Positions 34,122-40,035 of a stretch of 40,035 nucleotides of DNA are shown piece by piece (position 1 is the stretch's first letter; every line of letters begins with the position of its first letter). The notes below the pieces were generated by a model. It did no database searches. It saw nothing but the letters and a program-made list of their open reading frames with translations, and was not told the DNA's origin. Source of the DNA: Chloroflexi bacterium SZAS-1 (lineage in GTDB: Bacteria > Chloroflexota > Chloroflexia > Chloroflexales > Roseiflexaceae); assembly GCA_018266315.1 (NCBI GenBank), contig JAFEAS010000113.1:1-40035 (forward strand), in the 5' to 3' direction. Both the position numbers and the translations under genes were made by a program.

Positions 34122-34964
34122 ATGTCACACCTTATCACCGGTGCTACTGGCTCAATCGGCCGCCATATTGTTGATCAGCTAGTTGCTCTGGGCGAAGATG
34201 TTCGCGCATTAACTCGAAAGCCCACTGCAGCCAATCTTCCAAGCCAAGTCACAATATTCGGCGGGGATTTGACCAGTGGTGATATTCAAGATGGAGCATT
34301 TCACGGGGTTAAGAGCCTATTCTTATTTCCTGCCGATGGTGATATCAAGCCATTTCTCGATAAAGTAAAAGCGGCAGGTGTGGAACGTGTCATCCTGCTC
34401 TCTTCGTTAGCTGCTGCTGCTGAGCATGCACGTGATATCGGCTCCGCAAGTTACCTTCATCATAAGGCAATTGAACAAATCGTGCTTGCCTCCGACATTC
34501 CATACACATTTCTCCGCCCTGGTAACTTTGCGAACAACCTCCAATTCTGGGCATACTCCATTAAAACCGCAGGCGCGGTATATGGCCCTTATCCGCAATC
34601 GGCACAAACGCTCATTCATGCGGCGGACGTGGCTACAGTAGCAGTTGCTGCGCTCACAACGGTGGGCCATATAGGAGCAACATATGCACTAACTGGGCCG
34701 GAAAGCCTGACGCAGACTGAACAATTGAGGACTATTGGAGCAGAGATAGGGCGAGAACTCACCTACCAAATCATCAGCCCAGAGCAATTCCGCCAGTCGA
34801 TGAGTGCGTTTATGCCCGAAGACATTATCACACAACTGCTCAACTACTGGTCTGATACCGTAGAGCAGCCTGATGTCGTACGCCCAACGGTTGAACAGGT
34901 TACTGGCAAACCAGCACGGACACTTGCCCAATGGGCGGCAGATCATCGAGCGATGTTTATGTAG
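34122..34964 (+). CDS. NmrA-like NAD(P)-binding protein
   Basis: A 280-residue atypical SDR/NmrA-family protein (quinone-oxidoreductase QorB- or AzoB-like). It has the Rossmann motif GATGSIGRHI (6-15), the LTRKPTAANL loop that often binds the NADPH phosphate, and GVERVILLSSLAAA. HHKAIEQIVLASDIPYTFLR with the PGNFANN segment follows, and then YALTGPESLTQTEQ. It shares general design with the reductase at 30695 but is longer. A GGGAG ribosome site precedes the ATG. It probably reduces a quinone or acts as a redox sensor; the substrate is unproven. Confidence 0.87.
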   Translation: MSHLITGATGSIGRHIVDQLVALGEDVRALTRKPTAANLPSQVTIFGGDLTSGDIQDGAFHGVKSLFLFPADGDIKPFLDKVKAAGVERVILLSSLAAAAEHARDIGSASYLHHKAIEQIVLASDIPYTFLRPGNFANNLQFWAYSIKTAGAVYGPYPQSAQTLIHAADVATVAVAALTTVGHIGATYALTGPESLTQTEQLRTIGAEIGRELTYQIISPEQFRQSMSAFMPEDIITQLLNYWSDTVEQPDVVRPTVEQVTGKPARTLAQWAADHRAMFM

Positions 34965-35047
34965 GATGTATGCCAGTTTGGCCAATTTTTGTGATCCATA
35001 GCGGTTCTCATTGATTGCTCGGTTCCAGCTACAAGCACACATGGCAC

Positions 35048-35108
35048 TTGACATTGTAGAAATACATAGTATGCTATGCAATTCGTAATACATAGCATAC
35101 TATGTATT
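35048..35108 (+). promoter_or_regulatory. promoter with 18-bp perfect inverted repeat (putative MarR operator)
   Basis: -35 TTGACA (35048-35053), 16-bp spacer, -10 TATGCT (35070-35075). AATACATAGTATGCTATG (35061-35078) and its exact complement (35091-35108) flank a 12-bp spacer. Each arm itself contains CATAG-N4-CTATG. The arms cover the -10 and the start region, so occupancy should repress the DUF1772 gene at 35129. Confidence 0.75.
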
Positions 35109-35128
35109 TATTCTATGAGGTACTTGCC

Positions 35129-35593
35129 ATGGATCGCTGGTTCAAGCTGATGCATCTCTTCTCATTTGCGCTGCTCGCTGGTTTTATGGCTGTCACACAA
35201 TGGTCGCTGATTCCAGCCCAGAATCGGCTCTCCGCTCAAGGGTATGCAACCCTGGAGCAGGGGATGAACGATCGCCTGGAGACGCTCACACCCATTCTGA
35301 TGATTGCCACAATTGTGAGCGGGATCGGAGCCTTAATCCTTGTCTGGCGGCGTAGCCCACGAACCCGCATATTCCAGGGAATCGCGCTAGCCTGTGTGGT
35401 GACGATGGTGATCTCGACGTTAACCATCAATGCGCCGGTCAACTTTGCAATTGATACTTGGAATGCTGCTGCTCCGCCTGCAGACTGGTCTGCATTACGT
35501 GACCGATGGGAGCTTGGTCATACCATCCGTGCGTACGTTGGCCTATTGGGCCTGTTGTCCGCTCTCGTTGCGACGATCTGGGATGGTGCATAG
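35129..35593 (+). CDS. DUF1772-family membrane protein (paralogue of 30206-30658)
   Basis: A 154-residue, four-helix membrane protein. The chosen ATG at 35129 has GAGG 8 bp upstream; the earlier in-frame ATG at 35102 lies inside the operator palindrome and has no ribosome site. The family segment is TINAPVNFAIDTWNAAAPPA followed by DWSALRDRWELGHTIRAYVG, aligning with FNVPINLATGRWDASAPPPD of the other copy. Both copies stand behind a regulator-type palindrome and near a NAD(P)-binding protein. It is probably co-regulated with the MarR gene downstream. Confidence 0.78.
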   Translation: MDRWFKLMHLFSFALLAGFMAVTQWSLIPAQNRLSAQGYATLEQGMNDRLETLTPILMIATIVSGIGALILVWRRSPRTRIFQGIALACVVTMVISTLTINAPVNFAIDTWNAAAPPADWSALRDRWELGHTIRAYVGLLGLLSALVATIWDGA

Positions 35594-35601
35594 TGTTGAT
35601 C

Positions 35602-35630
35602 TTGACTATTTCGCAGTGCTATACTATATA
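35602..35630 (+). promoter_or_regulatory. putative promoter of the MarR gene
   Basis: -35 TTGACT (35602-35607), 17-bp spacer, -10 TATATA (35625-35630). A small inverted repeat, CTATA-CTA-TATAG (35619-35631), covers the -10 and resembles the CATAG/CTATG arms of the operator at 35061, suggesting autoregulation. Confidence 0.4.
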
Positions 35631-35697
35631 GAAGCCCTACATACAACATTTCCTAGAGTGTATCCACATAATCCGCTATCAGCAGCAGAACATCGGT

Positions 35698-36162
35698 ATG
35701 TCGCCAAAGCATCAGTCGCCAGAATCGCGTTTTTCGCGTCCGAAGAGTCCGGGATATCTGTCATACCGCCTTGCTCGGCTCTTCTCGCGTGCGCTCGACA
35801 GTCGGCTGGCGACATATGGTGTGCCAGTTGGCCAGTTTCGGGTATTGCTAATCCTCTGGGAGGTTGAGCAGATCACGCAGACCGAGATTGCCAACTACCT
35901 CGATATCGAACAGCCAACGGCTGCCGCTACCATCAGCCGGATGCAGCGTGATGGGCTTATCACGACGAGCCCGGATCCCGCTGACGGGCGACGCCTCTTA
36001 ATCCAACTGACCGAACGAGGGCATGCGCTACGCGGCCCGCTCACGACCGAAGCTCAGCGCGTCAATGAACTAGCCATCAATGGCATGACAAATGCTGAAG
36101 CTGAGCAAGCCATCGCCCTGCTCACACGTCTTGGTGATGCGCTTGATCGCGAGATTGACTAA
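35698..36162 (+). CDS. MarR-family transcriptional regulator
   Basis: A 154-residue regulator. The winged helix (about 45-120) has VGQFRVLLILWEVEQITQTE, then IANYLDIEQPTAAATISRMQ, then the wing DPADGRRLLIQLTERG. Flanking helices form the dimer interface. MarR proteins usually bind palindromes over promoters and release on binding phenolic or oxidising compounds. The best candidate site is the 18-bp inverted repeat at 35061-35108. An in-frame extension upstream of 35698 is not needed. No cysteine sensor of the OhrR type is apparent. Confidence 0.9.
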   Translation: MSPKHQSPESRFSRPKSPGYLSYRLARLFSRALDSRLATYGVPVGQFRVLLILWEVEQITQTEIANYLDIEQPTAAATISRMQRDGLITTSPDPADGRRLLIQLTERGHALRGPLTTEAQRVNELAINGMTNAEAEQAIALLTRLGDALDREID

Positions 36163-36290
36163 GTGGCTGTACTACTTCCTGGTGTACAGTAGCTTCTCTT
36201 GTTGCATTCGTGATAGTGCCACACATCTGCTATCGCAAGCGCAATAACAAGTACGTGAGGTTGGGTTGAAGCGGGTTTTAATCTACAGCT

Positions 36291-37227
36291 TCACGATTTA
36301 TATAACGTCAGTTCGGGATAAACGAGCGTGACGAGCGGCAATTGGTCAAGCTGCAGCGACGGCTTTTTCGGCTGATGACCGTACGCGATCAGTCCGCACA
36401 CCAAGTTGACTAAGAAGTTGACCGGACTGCGATGACGGGTGTGCTCGATCTGTGAAATGTTCTTGAGTTGGTCGATAATCGGCTCCACAATCGCTCGTTT
36501 TCGCAACAATGCCTTGTCGACGAGTGACAAGTCGAGCGGTTTCATGTTCTTGCGTCTGGGCGTGATCAGCTGTATGCCAAACCCGCTTTGTACCTGTTTG
36601 ACGAGCGGTTGTGACATGTAGCCTTTATCGCCAAACAGCTTGCCAAACAAGCGCTTGGCAAACTCGGCTACCGGGTTGCGGTCATCGACGTTACCGGGCG
36701 TGAGCGTGAACGTGAGCAATTCACCACGGTCATTGAACACCAGATGCAGCTTGAAGCCAAAGAACAAGTCCACACTTGTTTTGCCACGCTCTGCCAGACC
36801 AACAAACACCCGATGCCCACGTATGCGCCGATTGTGGCACACCGCAAGTTTGGTTGCGTCCACAAACGACACGCCAGTACACGCGCCGAACAGCGAGTGC
36901 AGATACACACAGTGGCACGAGCGCGGAGGGGAAGAACTCCACAAAGCGGGTATAGCTGACAAGAGCGGGGAACTCGCCCGGCAAGTGTTGCGACACACAG
37001 TTGATGTAGAACGCTTTGAAGTTGCGCTCGTGAGATTGGTGAAACAGGATTAGGATGGTCATTATTTCGCTCAGCGCAAGCTCACGAGCGCGGTTGCGCC
37101 GAGAGGAGCCGCTTGTGACGAGTTGTTTGTGCCAGAACGGTTCGAAGTGGCGGCAGAAATCATCGACATCACAAAAGAATTCGCGTACACTCAGGGGTGG
37201 GGCTCCGTTTTCACTACACGTTTGGTT
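36291..37227 (-). pseudogene. IS982-family transposase, frameshifted
   Basis: The 5' part (from about 37227, no good start) reads [18 protein letters not shown], then [20 protein letters not shown] and [20 protein letters not shown]. It loses frame at 36905-36920 in a GT-repeat tract (PSALVPLC). The catalytic part resumes one frame over: [56 protein letters not shown] and [13 protein letters not shown], giving the DDE residues of the family. The last codons run through the inverted repeat, so the stop at 36291 lies just outside the element. Loss of one GT unit explains the break. The initiation end is also damaged, so the element is probably not autonomous. Confidence 0.8.
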
Positions 37228-37280
37228 TCAGCACCCATAGTGCAGCGGAAAATTGAGCCCCGTATCCCGAACTGACGTTA
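36303..37280 (-). mobile_element. IS982-family-like insertion sequence
   Basis: About 978 bp bounded by perfect 18-bp inverted repeats, TAACGTCAGTTCGGGATA (36303-36320) and its complement (37263-37280). The interior is a frameshifted IS982-type transposase. No clear target duplication was found beside the ends. It marks the border between the regulator cluster and the GC-rich replication module. Confidence 0.8.
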
Positions 37281-38064
37281 AGGAGGAAGTGAACAAGGGA
37301 AGCAGGCCGGGTGGTTAAACCAAACAATCAGAACGAGTGTATTATTATTGGTAGTATGGCGAGAGCGCGTACACTATTTCTTTCACGAAAACGACCATTC
37401 CTCGTAGGTACGTTCCCTGGCAAGAAGTCGCAGCATAGCTCATTGCACTGCGGTTCCGCTCGGTCGACGAACGGAAGCTTCGGGGCAGCGGAGCTGGTGT
37501 GCAGTGCGCTTGCGTTTCCCCACCCGCTTGTCCCCCTGGTGATCTCCAGGCGACGCCGTTTCCGGCGTCATCAGTCACGCTGGCGCGTCCACCCACCGGG
37601 CTGCGCGTCCGCGCCGATTCCTGCACGAAGCGGCGCACCACAGCAGCACCCCCTGACACATTTATATCCTGACGCATCGCGTCTTTCCCTGGCGCTGTAA
37701 CCCACACGTCGCCGCGATCGCAGCTGTCCATCGATAGCTGTGCGCTCGCTGCTGCGCTGTGGCGTGACGCGCCGTTTTGTGTTGCCGCCCATTCGGGAAA
37801 GGGGGACGCGATGCCGCCGTAAGTTGGTGTGCCCGATGGTTTCGGGAATCAAAAAGCCCTTCGACACTCGCCGCCAAGCTTCGTCGAAGAGCTTTTGACC
37901 TGAAGCCACGCTGCGCACTAGAAAGCGCAGAAACTTCACAACCACCATCATTATACCACCTGCTCATGGCACGGTGCAAGTGGGGGTTGCCCGAAAACGA
38001 CCGGGATTGTTCGACACAACGCCGTGTGATGGCAGCCATCCACGGCTTGAAATAGAGGCACCCA
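37281..38064. other. gene-poor stretch between the IS and the replication module
   Basis: 784 bp with several overlapping open frames of 120-130 codons on both strands. None has a recognisable motif, ribosome site or plausible composition. The only signal I can support is a minus-strand promoter at 37950-37979. The region could contain regulatory RNA or the left edge of the mobile element that carries the initiator gene. Confidence 0.4.
37950..37979 (-). promoter_or_regulatory. strong sigma70-like promoter pointing away from the initiator gene
   Basis: On the minus strand: -35 TTGCAC (rc of 37974-37979), 18-bp spacer and a perfect -10 TATAAT (rc of 37950-37955). Transcription would run leftwards from about 37943. 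No convincing coding sequence follows, so a leftward gene not recognised here or an untranslated RNA is possible. Confidence 0.4.
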
Positions 38065-39357
38065 ATGACATCACGTGATCAACCACGCGCCCAGGCAGGC
38101 GATCAGCAATCACCTCCGAGGGTCAGCGGCGACGAACTGTTCGTCCCGGCCTCGCATGTCCTGATCACCGACCGCCAGGTGAGCCACCCGGCCTTCCGGC
38201 TGTGGTGTGTGCTGCACCGGCTCTGGTTCCTGCACGAGCCGCCGGTGATGGAGCTGCTGCAGGAGCTGATGGGGACGAGCATCACGGACAAAGCGACGCA
38301 AGCGGCGACCTGGCAGCCGGCGACCCGCCGCAGCATCGAGCGCTGGCTGACCGAGCTGGAGCAGGCCGGCTGGCTGGTCTGGGCGCGCCGGGGCGAGACG
38401 ACGCGCCGCTACCACCTGCGCACCAGCGCCCGCAGCGCGACCGACACGGCCGTCCTGACCGAGCTGCGCACACTGCTCAACTCCGGCAAGGCGACCCTGA
38501 CCGAAGTACAGGCGCTGCTCAACCAGGCGCCACAGATCCCCGCCGATGCGACACCAGAGTCGCCTGGATCGATCCCAGGATCGCATCAGGATGCCGAACA
38601 AGTCACTGTGGCGGCAGCTGATACGACACCAGGGTCGCATGCGGCTGGCGACGATGCGACCGCAGAGTCGCAGCCGCTGGTTGGATGGGAGGCTGATGCG
38701 ACGGTGGAGTCGCATGATCCGACCCTGGCGTCGCATGATGCAACGGCAGAGTCGCAGGATACGACACAGGGATCGCACGACGCGACGGCAGAGTCGCACG
38801 ACGCGACACCAGGATCGCATGGCGAGCTCACCGAGGGCGTCCTGATGCGGCAGAATCAGGCCCCTTATAGTGAGATCCTTCAGAATGAGATCCTTGAAGA
38901 TCCCACACCACCACCCGCGACGACTGGCGCACCGGCCGGTGGTGATGGGGGTGGGCTGACCGCCACTGAGCGCTTTCTGCTTCGCGAGGGTTTCAGCACC
39001 CGCGCAGCGCGCGAGTTCCGTGATCTCGACCGCAGCACGGTGCAGGCCGACCTCGAGCGCCGACGTGGTTTGGGCCAGGGCATCGGCGCGATCGTGACGA
39101 CCTGGCGGGTCGAGCCGCCGCACGCTGCGACGACTGATCCGGCAGCATCGCCGACGATCACCCGCCGCGCGACGAGCGCGAAGGCCCAGGCGCTGGCGAT
39201 CGCCCCGCCCGACGCCAGCCCGCTTGAAATCCAGTACCTCGCCCTCGACCTCGAGGAGGGCGTGCCCACGGAGCGCGCGCTGGCCAATCTGCAGGCACGC
39301 CGCGCCGTCACGCTGGCGCCTTCGTCCCGGATCAGGCCGGGGGGAGGTGTGGCATGA
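38065..39357 (+). CDS. replication-initiator-like winged-helix protein with internal 7-residue repeats
   Basis: A 430-residue protein. Residues about 25-120 form a winged-helix domain like that of plasmid/phage replication initiators: LFVPASHVLITDRQVSHPAF, RLWCVLHRLWF, TRRSIERWLTELEQAGWLVW and the wing GETTRRYHLR. Residues about 161-252 are low-complexity heptads such as DATAESH and DATPGSH. The C-terminal part (about 295-430) has a helical domain (ATERFLLREGFSTRAAREFR) found beside DnaC-like loaders. Its stop overlaps the start of the helicase-loader gene as ATGA, an initiator-loader pair as in phage lambda O-P. The heptads are encoded by nine dyad-symmetric 21-bp repeats that may be the origin. 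High GC and different codon use from the rest of the window indicate transfer. Confidence 0.7.
   Translation: MTSRDQPRAQAGDQQSPPRVSGDELFVPASHVLITDRQVSHPAFRLWCVLHRLWFLHEPPVMELLQELMGTSITDKATQAATWQPATRRSIERWLTELEQAGWLVWARRGETTRRYHLRTSARSATDTAVLTELRTLLNSGKATLTEVQALLNQAPQIPADATPESPGSIPGSHQDAEQVTVAAADTTPGSHAAGDDATAESQPLVGWEADATVESHDPTLASHDATAESQDTTQGSHDATAESHDATPGSHGELTEGVLMRQNQAPYSEILQNEILEDPTPPPATTGAPAGGDGGGLTATERFLLREGFSTRAAREFRDLDRSTVQADLERRRGLGQGIGAIVTTWRVEPPHAATTDPAASPTITRRATSAKAQALAIAPPDASPLEIQYLALDLEEGVPTERALANLQARRAVTLAPSSRIRPGGGVA
38545..38820 (+). repeat. nine 21-bp iteron-like repeats with internal dyad
   Basis: Copies start at 38545, 38620, 38653, 38695, 38716, 38737, 38758, 38779 and 38800; the last six are perfectly tandem. 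The consensus is near GATGCGACGGCAGAGTCGCA followed by T. Each copy contains inverted arms ATGCGAC/GTCGCAT around six bases, for example in the copy at 38695. Variation is mostly in the spacer and at third positions. They sit in frame inside the initiator gene. Confidence 0.85.
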
Positions 39358-40035
39358 CCCGCGACGCCACACCGACAACCAGCTGGGCGCGGGCTGGCGT
39401 CACGTTGCCAACCCTGGTCGTCGCACCGGCGCCTGAGCCGGATGACGAGGAGCGCACAGAGACACCGCCGCCTCCACGCTGCCCGAGTGCGACGGCGCCG
39501 GCTTCTTCGTCGCCGACGTGCCCTACGGCCACCCGCGCTTCGGCGAACTCATCCCTTGCCGCTGCAAGCTGGCCGAGCGCCAGCGCCGTCAGTCGGCCCA
39601 GATCGCTCGGATGAGCAACCTGCAGTCGTTTCGCGACCTGACCTTCGCCACCTTCGACCCGGATGTCCCGGGGGTGCGCAAGGCCTACCTGCGCGCGCTG
39701 GATTTCGCCCGCCAGCCGCGCGGCTGGCTGTTGCTCTTCGGGCCGTGCGGCGTCGGCAAGACCCACCTGGCGGCTGCGGCCGCCAACCAGGCCCTCGACC
39801 GCAACGAGCGGGTGCTCTTCGCGGTCGTGCCCGACCTGCTCGACCACCTGCGCTCGACCTTCGGCCCCTCCAGCGAGGTGGCCTACGACGAGCGCTTTGA
39901 GCTGGTGCGCACCGTGCCGCTGCTCATCCTCGACGACCTCGGCACTGAGAGTGCCACCGCCTGGGCGCGTGAGAAGCTCTACCAGATCGTCAACCACCGC
40001 TACAACCTGGAGCTGCCGACGGTCATCACCAGCAA
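39354..40035 (+). pseudogene. DnaC/IstB-like helicase loader ATPase, frameshifted and cut by the window end
   Basis: The ATG at 39354 overlaps the initiator stop (ATGA). The first frame gives a Pro/Glu-rich leader (LPTLVVAPAPEPDDEERTET) up to PPPPRCP. One base is missing near 39483; the sequence then continues in the -1 frame as ECDGAGFFVADVPYGHPRFG and LIPCRCKLAERQRR, completing a CPEC...CRC zinc-binding pattern. The AAA+ core follows: Walker A FGPCGVGKTHLAAAA, then FAVVPDLLDHLR, and Walker B LLILDDLGTES; the frame is open at 40035. Such proteins load the replicative helicase at an origin. The break is either a sequencing error or a true mutation. The cysteines and the ATPase motifs are intact otherwise. 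Confidence 0.78.

Noticed and set aside
37311..38055. Several 90-130-codon frames on both strands before the initiator gene
   Set aside because: Mutually overlapping, arginine/serine-rich, no recognisable domain; typical of non-coding GC-rich DNA.
38545..38820. CRISPR array
   Set aside because: Repeats are tandem without spacers, in frame with a protein and 21 bp long; no cas genes are in the window.
38110..39378. 422-codon minus-strand open frame opposite the initiator gene
   Set aside because: It is the antisense of a GC-rich, repeat-containing gene. It is arginine-rich with no motif, whereas the plus strand has a winged helix and correct ATGA coupling to the loader gene.

Overview
The window reads as accessory chromosome of a mesophilic filamentous Chloroflexota bacterium (Herpetosiphon, Roseiflexus or Kouleothrix type). 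This is an inference. It rests on the secreted proteins with a 'GGLPxFGxPL ... QWFERARxELHPENxxPYxVLLGRLG' module, the TolB-like propeller lipoproteins, the giant MalT-type (LAL) regulator and the general gene style. No rRNA, tRNA or CRISPR array was seen. The last 2 kb is more GC-rich and differs in codon use, as expected of a mobile element.

Layout. 1-2.4 kb: small hypothetical genes, an IS3-family element (about 834-2018) and a gene remnant, then peptide deformylase (def). 2.9-9.9 kb: a sensor kinase/response regulator pair, divergent from an HlyD-type adaptor, a MacB-type ATPase and permease, and a DUF5666 lipoprotein. 9.9-15.9 kb: a minus-strand run of exported proteins (two beta-propeller proteins, an Ntn-type amide hydrolase lipoprotein, FGxPL-module proteins, a DUF4367-like protein). 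16.0-18.1 kb: a chloramphenicol-phosphotransferase-like kinase and a frameshifted CPBP (CAAX) protease. 18.6-21.8 kb: a 1072-aa LAL regulator with an N-terminal domain that looks like a degenerate tyrosine recombinase. 22.2-28.7 kb: a complete type I Wadjet (jetABCD) anti-plasmid operon on the minus strand, with jetA split by a frameshift, flanked by remnants of other genes. 29.5-36.2 kb: a cluster of small oxidoreductases and DUF1772 membrane proteins, with PadR, TetR, AraC and MarR regulators and clear palindromic operators. 36.3-37.3 kb: a broken IS982-like element. 38.1-40.0 kb: a replication module (winged-helix initiator plus DnaC/IstB-like helicase loader), with nine 21-bp dyad repeats inside the initiator gene.

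The strongest unlisted signal is a shared promoter architecture. A palindrome close to CCTACCAATTGGTAGG abuts a GTGAC-type -35 hexamer, and a -10 lies exactly 17 bp further on. It occurs in front of four transcription units: the two-component system, the exported-protein operon, the kinase gene and the CPBP protease. A second palindrome, TGGCATSATTGCCA, accompanies them. Together these suggest one local envelope or antibiotic-response regulon spread over 13 kb, probably under the response regulator encoded at 4091-4789. Other notable signals are the lambda-O-like arrangement of in-gene iterons, the recombinase-LAL fusion, and recurrent single-base frameshifts (IS3 transposase, CPBP protease, jetA, DnaC-like gene) that are either real decay or assembly error.
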